A stretch of DNA of 64,000 bases from JAXGXJ01 sp040772905 (lineage in GTDB: Bacteria > Actinomycetota > Thermoleophilia > RBG-16-64-13). Within the stretch, counting starts at the first letter, position 1; the number at the start of each line of letters is the position of its first letter. A program made the position numbers and the translations under genes. The DNA lies in assembly GCA_040772905.1 (NCBI GenBank), contig JAXGXJ010000013.1:1-64000 (forward strand), written 5' to 3'. A model generated the notes under the pieces. That model was not told the origin of the DNA. It did not search any database and worked only from the letters and a program-made list of their open reading frames with translations. Below, piece after piece: positions 17,830 to 27,472 of this stretch.

Positions 17830-19146
17830 ATGAGCTCTCTCGTCTACCAGATCATCGGCACTATCGTCCTTGTGTTCGTGAACGCATTCTTCGTGCTGGC
17901 CGAGTTCGCCATCGTCAAGGTGCGCGATACGCGAGTGGCCGAACTGGCCGCCAACGGCAGCCGCCGGGCCCGCATCCTTCACAATATCGTCGGTCATCTG
18001 GACGCGTATCTCTCTGTCACCCAGCTCGGTGTCACGGCTGCCAGCATGGGACTGGGCTGGCTGGGGGCGAGTGCGTTCGCTCAGCTCTTCGGGCTGGCCA
18101 TCAATCGCGCGGCGGCGGCGGTCATCGCCTTCGTGCTGGTCACCTTCATCACCATCATCCTGGGTGAGCTGGTCCCCAAGTCATTCGCCATCCGCAAGGC
18201 CGAGGCTTCCAGTCTGCTGGTGGCCCTCCCTCTGCGCTGGTTCTACATCATCACGCGGCCGGTCACCTGGCTCATGTACGCATCCGCGGCCGGGATCCTC
18301 AAGTTGTTCCACATCGAGCCCGCCTCGGAGCGCGATCTCGCACACTCCGAGGAGGAACTGCGCATGATCCTGGAGGCCAGCCAGGAGGTGGGGCACATCG
18401 ACGAGGTGGAGCAGACCCTCATGCGTCGCGCCCTCACCTTCGGCAACCGGAGCGTGGGCGACATCATGGTGCCCCGCACCGAGATGGCCGCGCTGCCCAC
18501 CGCCCTCAACGTGGAGCAGGCCATCGCTGAGATCACCGAGACCAACCACACGCGCTACCCGGTGTTCGAAGAGGACATCGACAACATCGTGGGCTACATC
18601 CACGTCAAGGACGTCTACCGGGCGCCGCTGGCGAACCCGCTCAGGCGCCTGCTGCGGCCCATCGGCTTCATCGCCGAGACCTCCAACATCGAGGTGGCCT
18701 TGAAGCGTTTCCAGAGCACCCGCACCCCGCTGGCCATCGTGGTGGACGAACATGGCGGCACCGCAGGGATGGTCACCATCCAGGACGTGGTGGAGGAACT
18801 CATCGGCGAGATCCAGGACGAATTCGACGCCGAACCCCCGCTGGTGGAGACGCAGGGGGAAGACGTGTACTCGGTCGACGGCAGCGTACGCGTGGACTAC
18901 CTGGAGGACTTCTTCGGCCTGGAGGTGCCCGACGAGGGTTTCCCCACCCTTGGCGGCCGGGTGTTCGAGCAACTGCAGCGCCGCCCGCAGGTGGGAGACG
19001 AAGTGGAGGTGGGCAACTTCCGTGCACGAGTGCTCGAGGTCGACGGCATGCGCATCTCGCGCGTGCTCATGACCCGGTCGAGACCTGACGACGGAGAGGG
19101 TGACGACGCGGTCGGAGCAAACGGCAACGGCCGCCGAGAGGACTAG
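17830..19146 (+). CDS. CNNM/CorC-type membrane protein with CBS pair
   Basis: A 438-residue protein of the HlyC/CorC (CNNM) family, often linked to Mg2+ or Co2+ extrusion or homeostasis. An N-terminal DUF21 domain has four hydrophobic segments (about 1-150) and the typical LGELVPKSFAIRKAE. A pair of CBS domains follows (VGDIMVPRTEMAALP, TRYPVFEEDIDNIVGYIHVKD, and TPLAIVVDEHGGTAGMVT). The CorC_HlyC transporter-associated domain ends the protein (DGSVRVDYLEDFFGLEVP, FPTLGGRVFEQL). It is full length. The next gene begins three bases after its stop, so the two are certainly co-transcribed; this links it to the PPDK-like protein. Confidence 0.92.
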   Translation: MSSLVYQIIGTIVLVFVNAFFVLAEFAIVKVRDTRVAELAANGSRRARILHNIVGHLDAYLSVTQLGVTAASMGLGWLGASAFAQLFGLAINRAAAAVIAFVLVTFITIILGELVPKSFAIRKAEASSLLVALPLRWFYIITRPVTWLMYASAAGILKLFHIEPASERDLAHSEEELRMILEASQEVGHIDEVEQTLMRRALTFGNRSVGDIMVPRTEMAALPTALNVEQAIAEITETNHTRYPVFEEDIDNIVGYIHVKDVYRAPLANPLRRLLRPIGFIAETSNIEVALKRFQSTRTPLAIVVDEHGGTAGMVTIQDVVEELIGEIQDEFDAEPPLVETQGEDVYSVDGSVRVDYLEDFFGLEVPDEGFPTLGGRVFEQLQRRPQVGDEVEVGNFRARVLEVDGMRISRVLMTRSRPDDGEGDDAVGANGNGRRED

Positions 19147-19149
19147 TCC

Positions 19150-22100
19150 ATGAACGCCCAGCGCATCCCCCTCGATTCCGACGCGCTGCGGGCCAACCTG
19201 GCCGGGACCGCGCAAGAGGTGGTCATCCCCGAGCGCTACCTGCCTCTCATCCAGGCCGTCGAGGGTCTGTACGGCGTCCGCGCCCCTCTCACGGAGACCT
19301 TGGCCGAGTACTTCCACACGTTCCGCAATGTCGACACGCTCATCGACGGCTTCCAGACCGTGCTCTTGCGCAACTGGACCTACTTCGAGCGGTCTGCAGA
19401 CCCGGCTCTCGCCTTCAAGCTGCTCGCAGAGCTGGTGCTCGACCTGCTCGACACGGCGCTCACGCCGGCGCAGCTCTCGCTCCTGCTGCGCCAACTGTTC
19501 ACCTGGTGCACCGCGGTGCTGAAGGGCCCACACGCCGCCCTCTACGATGACGAGCTGGTCACTGTGGCCGAGCGCCTGAGCGATGTGGTGCCTGTGCAGC
19601 CACTGCCTTTCCTGGAGCGCGACACGCTGCTGCATGGGCTGCTGGAGCAGGCGGTCACACGACCTGCACTGGTGGCGCCCTATTCCAGGCTCTACCGCGG
19701 GCTTCTTCTCCTGGGCTACAGGCGCATCGCCGAGAGGCTGCCCATCCCAGAATGGGCCCTCTCCCACCAGGCCGAGCTCACCGACGCTGCTTCGGTGGCC
19801 GCCCGCTTCCCCATCCTGAGTCCGGAGAAGCTCCGAGAACTCATCACCCTGGCCGAGGACGTCCCCGACTCAGACCTGCTTGCGCCCTCGCTCCCCACCT
19901 ACTCGGGCCTGCTGGACCAGGCCATCGACCGTATCTTCGAGGTGGAGAACCTGGAAGACCGCTTCGCGGTGTGCCTGTACTTCCTCAAGGACGACACCTT
20001 GGGCTATCGGCAGAACGAAGTGATGGGCGACCTCCTTGGGGTGGTCCGGCAGCTCATGAAGCCCGAGCGGCACATGGACGTGGACCGCATACTCACGAGG
20101 CTCACCCGCTTCTTCCGCCATCGCGACAACCAGTTCCTGCTCATGCGCTTCCAGTGCTACGAAGCCATAGGAGTGGCCATCGGCGAGGCCGGCAACGCCG
20201 CGGCGGCGGACCATCTCATCGAGGACGTCCTGTCCTGGCGCTTCCAGTACCCCGAGATACGGGGAGCCACCGACGAGTGGGAGACGGTGGTCAATCCGTT
20301 CCACCTGCCCAAGATCCGCTGCTGGATGCACATCATCGAATCCAACCCCGCTCTGTACGAGCGCTTGGCGGCCGCACTCAACGTGCAACTGCGCCTGGGC
20401 GGCGTCTACATCGCCGATACCGACCTTTTCCAACGCGACGTCACCCAGTTCCTCAACGCCGACATCAAGCCCATCTTCTTCGTGGCCCGGCAGCTGTTGC
20501 GCGCCTTCCCCGTGTATTTCAACGATGTGGGGGCGGAGGGCGAGCTGCGGGCGGTCACCACCGAGGTGGACGAGATCAGCGAGCGGCACGACACGCTCAT
20601 GCACTTCCTGCGCAAACAGTCGCACGCCGAGTCGTCCAACCGGCTGGTCGATTTCAGCCATGCCGTGCTCAGGTACTGGATCACCCTCGACGCGTCGGGG
20701 CTGGAGCCCTTCCTGTCGCAGAACAGCATCAAGGCCGTGCACGCCGAACGCTCCTGGGCCGAGGCGCCCCATAAGATGCTGTCGGCCTTGTGGAAGACCC
20801 TGGGCGAGATCACGATGGACGAATTCATCCATCAGCTGGTGGATATGGCACCCGCGGAACTGGAGGAACGCCTGCGCGTGTGTCCCGACGACGGGAGCGA
20901 GTGCGACACACAGGGTCGGCGTCGAGTGGTCCTCATCGTGCGCACCTACCAGTTGCTCATCCAGAAGTACTCTCTTTCCGCCGACAACGTGGGCATGGCC
21001 GTGGAGAAGGGCCTCCTGCTCGATGCGAAGACGCGCGCAGGCTTCGGGCGGGCCCTGGCAGCCTGGCGAAAGAATTCCACTCCAGACACACGCGACCGCC
21101 TGCTCGACGTCTCATTGACCTTGCTGGAGAAACTCAAGGCCATCATCCTCGAGCCCAAGCCTTCCACGGCGGTGGAGAACATCTATCAGAAGCGCCATAT
21201 CGCGGCCGGCATCCCCTCCATGTACGGCAACTACAGCGAGCCGAAGTTCGATGCCTTGGGCCTCTCGTTCCGAGTGGAGGGCCTGGTGTCGCAGCTGCTG
21301 GAGGAACTCGTGACCGAGGAGGCCGAGCCGTATGTGACCCGCGATTCGCTGAGGCGGATGGCAGCCACTCTCAGCAGGTTCGAACGCGCGCTGGGGATAG
21401 ACGGTATCGATTCACGCAACCTCTCGGCCAACTTGCGTCTGCTGGAAGCCAGCTTCAGCAGTCACAACTTCACCTTCCACCAGTACCACAACGTCTTCCA
21501 GTTCTTGGCCGGCTCGGTGACGGAGTTGTCGCGCACTTCCATCCTCAGCCACGACCAGGTGCTGCACACAGTGCTGATGCACGACCCGCGTCAGTGCGAG
21601 ATACGAGGCATGTCGGTGGACGCGGTGGCCGAGATGGTGCTCCGCGAGGTGCTGGTGTCGGCCTTGGGCATGCAGAACCTCGACCGTTACGTGTCGGCTA
21701 CGCTGCGCAAGATGTCCACGCTGGCAGGCAGGCTGAGCAAGCACGCGCTCACCCGCATGATGAACTACGACCCCGAGCGCCTGGTGTCGTTCATCCACGA
21801 GCCCAAACCCAGCACCGACGATCAGATGACCCTGGGCTTCAAGGGCTTGGGGCTGAAGCAGATGGCGTCGTACAAACATCGTGTGCCGGAGGGCTTCATC
21901 CTGAGCACCGAGTTGTTCGGAGCGCTGCCGGCCATGTCGTATCGCGCGCTGTACGACGACGTCATCGGCCGCGTACGCAAGGCCCTAGACCATCTGGAAA
22001 AACGCTCAGGGCTCCGTCTGGGCGATCCCGCCCGCCTGCTCACGCTCTCCATCCGCTCGGGGGCGGCCATATCGATGCCGGGTCTGATGACCACCTTCGT

Positions 22101-23313
22101 CGATGTGGGCCTGAACGACGACCTCGCCGACGCCCTGTCGCGCAAACCCGGCTTCGAGTGGGCCGCATGGGACTCCTACCGCCGCTTCCTTCAGTCGTGG
22201 GCCATGGCCAACGGCCTTGAGCGCGACCTCTTCGACGGCATCATGACCGAGTTCAAGGTGCGCTACGGCGTGGAACGCAAGCTGGACTTCAAGGCCGAGC
22301 ACATGCGGGAACTCGCCCTCACCTACAAGTCCCGCGCCCGCGATCTCGGGGTCCGTTTCTCCAGCGACCCCTTCCGGCAGGTGGTGCTCTGCATACGCAA
22401 GGTACTCGAGTCGTGGGATTCGCCCGAGGCCAAACTCTATCGCGAGTACATCGGCGTGGCGGAGGAATGGGGCACGGCTGTGGTGGTGCAGCGCATGGTC
22501 TTCGGCAACCTCAGCCGCTCCTCGGGCTCGGGAGTGACCTTCACCCGCAGCCCCTTGGAGCCGCATAGCAACCAGGTGCGCCTGTTCGGCGACTTCACTC
22601 CCCGCAGCCAAGGCGAGGACTTGGTGGGCGGTCTGGTGTTCCCGTCACCCATCTCCGAAGCACAGCGTCTGGGAAGCGCCACCTATCGCGGCATGGAGCA
22701 CTCCCTGGAGAGAGACTACCCCGAGGTCTACCAAGCTCTGCTGGAGGTGGCCCGCGATCTCGTGAACACGCGCGAGTACGACCCACAAGAGATCGAGTTC
22801 ACCTTCGAGTCGGCTTCGGGCAAGGACCTCTACATCCTGCAGAAGCGGGCCATGGTCCACGAGCAGACGCCGGACGCACCGTACTTCGACACGGGGTCCA
22901 AGAAGTTCAAGCAACCCGCCGCGGTGGGGATGGGTGTGGCCGGAGGAGCCTACGCCGGGCGCGTGGCCGTCAACACGGAACATCTCGACCGCCTGATCGC
23001 CGAAGCCCCGGACGAGAACATCGTCCTCTTGCGTCCCGACACCGTTCCCGAGGACATCGCCATGATCACCCGGGTGAGCGGTCTGCTGACGGCGCGCGGA
23101 GGGGCCACGTCGCACGCCGCCGTCACGGCCAAGCGCTTGGGCAAGACGGCGGTGGTGGACTGCCGGGAGCTGGAGGTGGACGAGAACGAGGGCACAGCCC
23201 GATTGGCGGGACGAGTCCTCCAAGTGGGTGAATGGCTCTCCATCGACGGCCGGACCGGGAACATCTTCCTGGGTCGAGTCCCCACTCTGGCCCGGCCTGT
23301 GCTTGGTCTCTAG
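19150..23313 (+). CDS. PPDK-like protein with large unknown N-terminus, no PEP/pyruvate barrel
   Basis: A 1387-residue protein. The last third matches pyruvate phosphate dikinase. It has an ATP-grasp region from about residue 893 (GFKGLGLKQMASYK, LSIRSGAAISMPGLMTTF, VVVQRMVFGNLSRSSGSGVT, RSQGEDLVGGLVFPSP). A swivel domain follows, with the phosphohistidine motif GGATSHAAVTAKRLGK (His1322). The C-terminal TIM barrel that binds PEP and pyruvate in PPDK and enzyme I is missing; the protein ends about 60 residues after the histidine. The first 890 residues are mostly helical and were not recognised. It may phosphorylate an unknown acceptor, as rifampicin or water dikinases do, but that is inference. 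It is co-transcribed with the CNNM gene. Confidence 0.85.
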   Translation: MNAQRIPLDSDALRANLAGTAQEVVIPERYLPLIQAVEGLYGVRAPLTETLAEYFHTFRNVDTLIDGFQTVLLRNWTYFERSADPALAFKLLAELVLDLLDTALTPAQLSLLLRQLFTWCTAVLKGPHAALYDDELVTVAERLSDVVPVQPLPFLERDTLLHGLLEQAVTRPALVAPYSRLYRGLLLLGYRRIAERLPIPEWALSHQAELTDAASVAARFPILSPEKLRELITLAEDVPDSDLLAPSLPTYSGLLDQAIDRIFEVENLEDRFAVCLYFLKDDTLGYRQNEVMGDLLGVVRQLMKPERHMDVDRILTRLTRFFRHRDNQFLLMRFQCYEAIGVAIGEAGNAAAADHLIEDVLSWRFQYPEIRGATDEWETVVNPFHLPKIRCWMHIIESNPALYERLAAALNVQLRLGGVYIADTDLFQRDVTQFLNADIKPIFFVARQLLRAFPVYFNDVGAEGELRAVTTEVDEISERHDTLMHFLRKQSHAESSNRLVDFSHAVLRYWITLDASGLEPFLSQNSIKAVHAERSWAEAPHKMLSALWKTLGEITMDEFIHQLVDMAPAELEERLRVCPDDGSECDTQGRRRVVLIVRTYQLLIQKYSLSADNVGMAVEKGLLLDAKTRAGFGRALAAWRKNSTPDTRDRLLDVSLTLLEKLKAIILEPKPSTAVENIYQKRHIAAGIPSMYGNYSEPKFDALGLSFRVEGLVSQLLEELVTEEAEPYVTRDSLRRMAATLSRFERALGIDGIDSRNLSANLRLLEASFSSHNFTFHQYHNVFQFLAGSVTELSRTSILSHDQVLHTVLMHDPRQCEIRGMSVDAVAEMVLREVLVSALGMQNLDRYVSATLRKMSTLAGRLSKHALTRMMNYDPERLVSFIHEPKPSTDDQMTLGFKGLGLKQMASYKHRVPEGFILSTELFGALPAMSYRALYDDVIGRVRKALDHLEKRSGLRLGDPARLLTLSIRSGAAISMPGLMTTFVDVGLNDDLADALSRKPGFEWAAWDSYRRFLQSWAMANGLERDLFDGIMTEFKVRYGVERKLDFKAEHMRELALTYKSRARDLGVRFSSDPFRQVVLCIRKVLESWDSPEAKLYREYIGVAEEWGTAVVVQRMVFGNLSRSSGSGVTFTRSPLEPHSNQVRLFGDFTPRSQGEDLVGGLVFPSPISEAQRLGSATYRGMEHSLERDYPEVYQALLEVARDLVNTREYDPQEIEFTFESASGKDLYILQKRAMVHEQTPDAPYFDTGSKKFKQPAAVGMGVAGGAYAGRVAVNTEHLDRLIAEAPDENIVLLRPDTVPEDIAMITRVSGLLTARGGATSHAAVTAKRLGKTAVVDCRELEVDENEGTARLAGRVLQVGEWLSIDGRTGNIFLGRVPTLARPVLGL

Positions 23314-23433
23314 ATACTGGCGCCGGACACGTTTTGTGAGTACCCTTAGCCGGGGGGCGGTGTTCCCCTCGGCCGCTCGGGCCGCGGGAGTCCGACGTCG
23401 CGAGGGGCCAGTGTCCAGAAAGGAGATGTGGGG

Positions 23434-24654
23434 ATGAGCGCTCCAAGAACGCTCGGCATCAACGGGCTTGGCCGTATCGGCAAGCTCACGCTCTGGTATC
23501 ACCTGGGAAACGACGATTTCGATCGCATCGTCGTGAACGTGGGACGACAGGTGGGCACGTCGCTCTCCGCAGTAGCCGAGTACATCGGCAAGGACAGCAC
23601 CTACGGTGCGCTGCACCGTTATCTGTTGGGGCACAAGGGCCGTCCCGATATCACCATCGTGGATGAAGCCGCCGGCCTCATGCGCATCCACGGCAAAGAA
23701 GTGCTCCTTCTGCGCGATGCCCGCAACCCAAAAGACATCCCCTGGAGAGAGCACGGCGTCATCCTGGTGGTGGAATGCACGGGCAAGTTCGCCGATCCGC
23801 ATGCGTCGGTGGACGATCCCAAGGGCTCAATCCGCGGCCATCTTGCCGCGGGAGCGCGCGTGGTGCTCAACAGCGCCCCCTTCAAGAGCAAGGTCAAGGG
23901 CGTGCCGCTTCCCGATGACGCCGCACTCTTCATCAACGGCATCAACCACTTCCAGTTCGATCCCGGGACGCACAAGGTGATTTCGGCGGCTTCCTGCACC
24001 ACCACTGCTCTGGCTCACATGCTGCGGCCGCTCCTTGACAGGGATCTCACCAGGAACATGATCACCGCCGGCATGAGCACGGTGCACGCGGCCACCAACA
24101 GCCAGCCCGTGCTGGATGCCGTCCCATCCGCGGGCGCGAGCGATTTGCGTAAGACGCGCAGCACCATGAACAACATCATCCTCACCTCCACCAACGCGGC
24201 CAAGGCGCTGGAGCAGGTCATGCCCGAAATCGCACGCATCGGTTTCATGGCCGACTCGGTGCGCATACCCACCACCACCGTGAGTCTCGTCATCCTGAAC
24301 GTCACTTTCCAGTCGGAGAGCCGGCCGGACGGCAGCGTGTCCATCGACCGGGACGTCATCAACCAGATCTATCGCGAGGCGTCCGAGGGAGAGGCCAAAG
24401 ACCTGCTCAAGTACAGCGAGCAGCAGAACGTGTCGGCCGACATGGTGGGCGAGAACGCGGCCGTCGTGATCGAGGCGCTCGAGACGCATGCCCGCACCGG
24501 CTTTGTCGACCTGCGTCTGCCCGAGAACGGCGGAGTGCGCGAGTACACCATGCCCCTCACGCACGTGAAAGTGTTCGGCTGGTACGACAACGAGATGGGC
24601 AGCTACACACATCGGTTGGGCGAGCTGACCACGCACGTGGCAAGCAGTCTGTAG
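23434..24654 (+). CDS. gap: Glyceraldehyde-3-phosphate dehydrogenase, long variant
   Basis: A type I GAPDH-like enzyme of 406 residues, against about 335 usually. The NAD-binding start is LGINGLGRIGKLTLWY. The active-site Cys188 lies in SAASCTTTALAHML and the partner His218 in MSTVHAATNSQP. VKVFGWYDNEMGSYTHRL is the usual C-terminal block. Extra residues occur in several loops, notably around 70-110 and 285-345, so the enzyme may belong to a divergent GAPDH clade. AGGAGA lies seven bases before the ATG at 23434, which makes the GTG at 23428 unlikely. No pgk or tpi is next to it. A strong hairpin follows the gene. Confidence 0.88.
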   Translation: MSAPRTLGINGLGRIGKLTLWYHLGNDDFDRIVVNVGRQVGTSLSAVAEYIGKDSTYGALHRYLLGHKGRPDITIVDEAAGLMRIHGKEVLLLRDARNPKDIPWREHGVILVVECTGKFADPHASVDDPKGSIRGHLAAGARVVLNSAPFKSKVKGVPLPDDAALFINGINHFQFDPGTHKVISAASCTTTALAHMLRPLLDRDLTRNMITAGMSTVHAATNSQPVLDAVPSAGASDLRKTRSTMNNIILTSTNAAKALEQVMPEIARIGFMADSVRIPTTTVSLVILNVTFQSESRPDGSVSIDRDVINQIYREASEGEAKDLLKYSEQQNVSADMVGENAAVVIEALETHARTGFVDLRLPENGGVREYTMPLTHVKVFGWYDNEMGSYTHRLGELTTHVASSL

Positions 24655-24693
24655 ACACACACGACGTCGGTCACGTACGAGCGGTGAGTCCGG

Positions 24694-24720
24694 GGCCGCC
24701 CCGCTGGACGCGGGGCGGCC
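24694..24720. terminator. Terminator between gap and the phosphodiesterase gene
   Basis: GGCCGCCCCG (24694-24703) pairs perfectly with CGGGGCGGCC (24711-24720) around a 7-base loop. It lies between two converging genes, and could end transcription from both sides. Confidence 0.65.
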
Positions 24721-24726
24721 CGTCGT

Positions 24727-25293
24727 CTAACCCTCCACCACCACGATGTCGGCGCTTACCCGAACCGGGCCGTGCGCACCCTCATCGACCGGGGCACCGC
24801 CCATGCCGCCGTCTTCGTCGCAGCCATCGCCACCACCAGGCGCGATGCGCACGAAGGCGATGGTCCGCGGCCGGCCATAGCGCCGCGGCCCCGCGGAGCC
24901 GGGATTGAGATGGAGCACCCCGTTCCTCTGCTCCACGAGCGCCTGATGGCTGTGCCCGAAGATCACCACATGCACCCGCTCAGCACCCGTGCTGCGCACA
25001 TCGGCTTCGTCGCGGAGCCTTCCTCCCATATGCCCGAGCAAGAATCGCGCTCCACACAATGCGAACTCCGCCCGTACAGGCAGCGTCTCGGCCCACGCTC
25101 CGGCGTCACAGTTGCCGCGCACCGCCGTCACCGGGGCGATAGCCCGCAAGGCACTCAGTATCTCAGGCCGGCAGACATCGCCCGCATGCACGATGTGATC
25201 GACCCCCTCCAACAATTCCCTCACCTCTGGGTACAGGTGATCATGGGTATCGGAGAGGACCCCGACGACGACCTCCTTCATCGACCGGCTCAC
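24727..25293 (-). CDS. YfcE/MJ0936-family metallophosphoesterase
   Basis: A 188-residue calcineurin-like phosphoesterase of the YfcE type. The metal-binding blocks are in order: GVLSDTHDH, VHAGDVCRPEI, VRGNCDAGAWAE, FLLGHMGG and VIFGHSHQALVE, then NPGSAGPRRYGRP. Family members hydrolyse small phosphodiesters; the natural substrate is not known. The C-terminus has an unusual Gly/Asp-rich insert before the last strand. The GTG start overlaps the stop of the 6PGDH-like gene (GTGA), so it is coupled to it. Confidence 0.9.
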   Translation of the reverse strand: MSRSMKEVVVGVLSDTHDHLYPEVRELLEGVDHIVHAGDVCRPEILSALRAIAPVTAVRGNCDAGAWAETLPVRAEFALCGARFLLGHMGGRLRDEADVRSTGAERVHVVIFGHSHQALVEQRNGVLHLNPGSAGPRRYGRPRTIAFVRIAPGGGDGCDEDGGMGGAPVDEGAHGPVRVSADIVVVEG

Positions 25294-26195
25294 GCCGAGG
25301 GCACCTCGTGACCGCCGAACTGGCCCCGCAGCGCGGAGAGCAAACGAGCGGAGAACCCGGTCTCATCGCGACTGGAGAAGCGGGCGTTCAAGGCCGCGCT
25401 GATGACAGGAGCAGGCACCCCTTGCTCGATAGACTCCAGCACGGTCCAACGCCCCTCGCCCGAATCGTGGACCACCGGAGCCACTGCAGCCAAGGCCGGG
25501 TCGGGCTCCAGAGCCCGGGCCGCCAGATCGAGCAACCACGATCTGATGACGCTGCCCTCGCGCCACAACTCGGCCACCTGGTGGACGTCCAGCTGGAGAT
25601 CCTCCTTCGACCGGAGCAGGGCGAAACCCTCGGCGTAGGCCTGCATGAGTCCGTACTCGATGCCGTTGTGCACCATCTTCGTGAAATGCCCGGCCCCGCT
25701 GGGGCCCACGTGACCCCATCCCCGATCGGGGGCCGGAGCCAAGGTCTCTATGAGCGGTCGCGCCAGAGCCACGGCTTCCGGCGCTCCTCCCGCGCTGATG
25801 CTGTAGCCGTACTCCCGTCCCCAGATGCCGCCGCTGGTACCGGCATCTACCAGATGGATGCCTCGCGCGGCCAACTCCGCCGCACGGCGCACCGAATCAC
25901 GATAATAGGAGTTGGCCGCGTCGACGATGACGTCGCCCTGCGCCAGCAGATCGGCGAGTTCACGCACTGCGTTCTCGGTGACCTCTCCGGCAGGGAGCAT
26001 GGTCCACACGATCCTGGGGGCCGGCAGAGCCGCCACCAGTTCCGCGCGAGACCAAGCCGGCACGGCCCCTTCCTGTGCCAGCGCCTCCACCGGCCCGGGC
26101 GATCGGTTGCCGACTACGACTCGATGGCCTCCGGACAGCAGACGGCGGACCATGTTGGCCCCCATCCGTCCCAGACCTACGAATCCGGTGTCCAT
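25290..26195 (-). CDS. gnd: 6-phosphogluconate dehydrogenase, short (NAD-type) form
   Basis: A 301-residue oxidoreductase that fits the short, mostly NAD-dependent decarboxylating 6PGDH group (the classical form is about 470). The Rossmann motif is GFVGLGRMGANMVRRLL. Further blocks are VDAGTSGGIWGREYGYSIS, a 6PGDH signature with the typical GTSGG, and HFTKMVHNGIEYGLMQAYAEG, which holds the catalytic Lys and Asn. It would make ribulose 5-phosphate, CO2 and NADH. It follows the redox operon on the same strand after a 120-base gap, so co-transcription is possible but unproven. Confidence 0.9.
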   Translation of the reverse strand: MDTGFVGLGRMGANMVRRLLSGGHRVVVGNRSPGPVEALAQEGAVPAWSRAELVAALPAPRIVWTMLPAGEVTENAVRELADLLAQGDVIVDAANSYYRDSVRRAAELAARGIHLVDAGTSGGIWGREYGYSISAGGAPEAVALARPLIETLAPAPDRGWGHVGPSGAGHFTKMVHNGIEYGLMQAYAEGFALLRSKEDLQLDVHQVAELWREGSVIRSWLLDLAARALEPDPALAAVAPVVHDSGEGRWTVLESIEQGVPAPVISAALNARFSSRDETGFSARLLSALRGQFGGHEVPSA

Positions 26196-26314
26196 CCTGA
26201 CCTCCCTTGCAGGCTTCTCTCGGCGACTCTCTCCGCAGACGCGGCCGTCCTCATACCTTCCCCACGGTGACGCCCGGCAACCCCTCTGCGCACATCCGCG
26301 CCTCTTGCGCGCCG

Positions 26315-27472
26315 TCAGAAGTCGTCATCGCCGAGCAGATCGTCGCCCTCGAACAGGTCATCGTCGGGAGCGTTCCCCACCGGCAGCTTCCCATACCGCT
26401 GCGCATGACGTGTGAGGAGTTCGCTCTCCCGCTGAGTGTAGAGGGCCCCCTCCTCCCACGCCACAGATCGTGCGTCCTTGAACGACGGGTCGCTCAACGC
26501 TCGCTCCAGACCGCGGCGCAGGTCGGGGACTCCGAGGATGGCCAGAGCTTCGCCGGTATCGTCTAGCAACTGCAACACACCCGGGCCCTCGGGGAGGCAC
26601 TCGCGCGCCTTCTGGACTGTGACGCTGGGCTGCGGGGGCAGCACGGCCGGAGCGAGACCGCTCATGACGCGACGCCCCTCCAGCCAGCGCCGCCCGGCCT
26701 CGCCGGGGGCCGTGAAGGCTCCCGTTGGGCAGACCAGCACGCAGCGCCCGCAGAACGTGCAGCCCGCGGCCCGCAGACTGCCGCCGCCCTTGGGGGCGGC
26801 GCGGAGGCGGCGGCCTCCGGCCGCCGCCTCCTCCACCATCTGCAACGCCCCTCCCGCGCCCTCTGCGCGCTCACACACCGCCACGCAACGTCCACACCCC
26901 ACACAGAGGCCCGGTTCGCGCCGGATCCGCCCCTCCACAGAAGAAGTGCGATCAGAGGCCGCAGCCCCCGCAGGCACCAGCCCCACGAAGCCGGCCAGAA
27001 GGGCCAGCTCGCACTCGCCGCCCTTGTCACAGCAACGGGCTTCGGGAGGATTACCGTAAGTGCATTCGTCGCGCAGGCAGCCGTCGCGCTCAGGACAGCT
27101 GAGGCATACGGAAGGATGACCCTCCATCACACCGGCCAGCCGCTCGCGCCGTCCGGCCCGCAACCGCTCGTCGTCGGTGGTGACCACCAGCCCGTCCGAG
27201 GCGCTCGTCACACACGCACGCACGACGCGGTCATCCCCGATCCTCACCACGCACAACCCGCACCCAGTCCCGTCGGACCCCCACTCAGCCAGACTGGGAA
27301 GACCGGGATACGAGCACAACCGGGGCACATAGGCGCCGGCAAGATCGCAGGCCGAAAGGATGTCGATGCCGTCCGGCACACGCACGCGCAGACCATCCAC
27401 GATGATCTCGATCAGACGATCATCGTGGGAGACACCACCGTGGTACGCCCCCCGCTCGCCGCCGTGATTCAC
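26315..27472 (-). CDS. NuoG/HydA-like iron-sulfur electron-transfer protein
   Basis: A 385-residue soluble iron-sulfur protein. The N-terminal 2Fe-2S ferredoxin domain has cysteines in PRLCSYPG, GTGCGLCVVR and VRACVTSA. A His-Cys3 type region as in NuoG follows (HPSVCLSCPERDGC). Next are two 4Fe-4S motifs, CVGCGRCVAVC and CTFCGRCVLVCP. No molybdopterin or H-cluster domain follows. The last 110 residues are not assigned and end in an acidic tail. It probably passes electrons between NAD(P)H- or ferredoxin-linked partners of this operon. The GTG start at 27472 overlaps the ferredoxin stop as GTGA, a better choice than one at 27502. It is the last gene of the TetR-led group. Confidence 0.82.
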   Translation of the reverse strand: MNHGGERGAYHGGVSHDDRLIEIIVDGLRVRVPDGIDILSACDLAGAYVPRLCSYPGLPSLAEWGSDGTGCGLCVVRIGDDRVVRACVTSASDGLVVTTDDERLRAGRRERLAGVMEGHPSVCLSCPERDGCLRDECTYGNPPEARCCDKGGECELALLAGFVGLVPAGAAASDRTSSVEGRIRREPGLCVGCGRCVAVCERAEGAGGALQMVEEAAAGGRRLRAAPKGGGSLRAAGCTFCGRCVLVCPTGAFTAPGEAGRRWLEGRRVMSGLAPAVLPPQPSVTVQKARECLPEGPGVLQLLDDTGEALAILGVPDLRRGLERALSDPSFKDARSVAWEEGALYTQRESELLTRHAQRYGKLPVGNAPDDDLFEGDDLLGDDDF

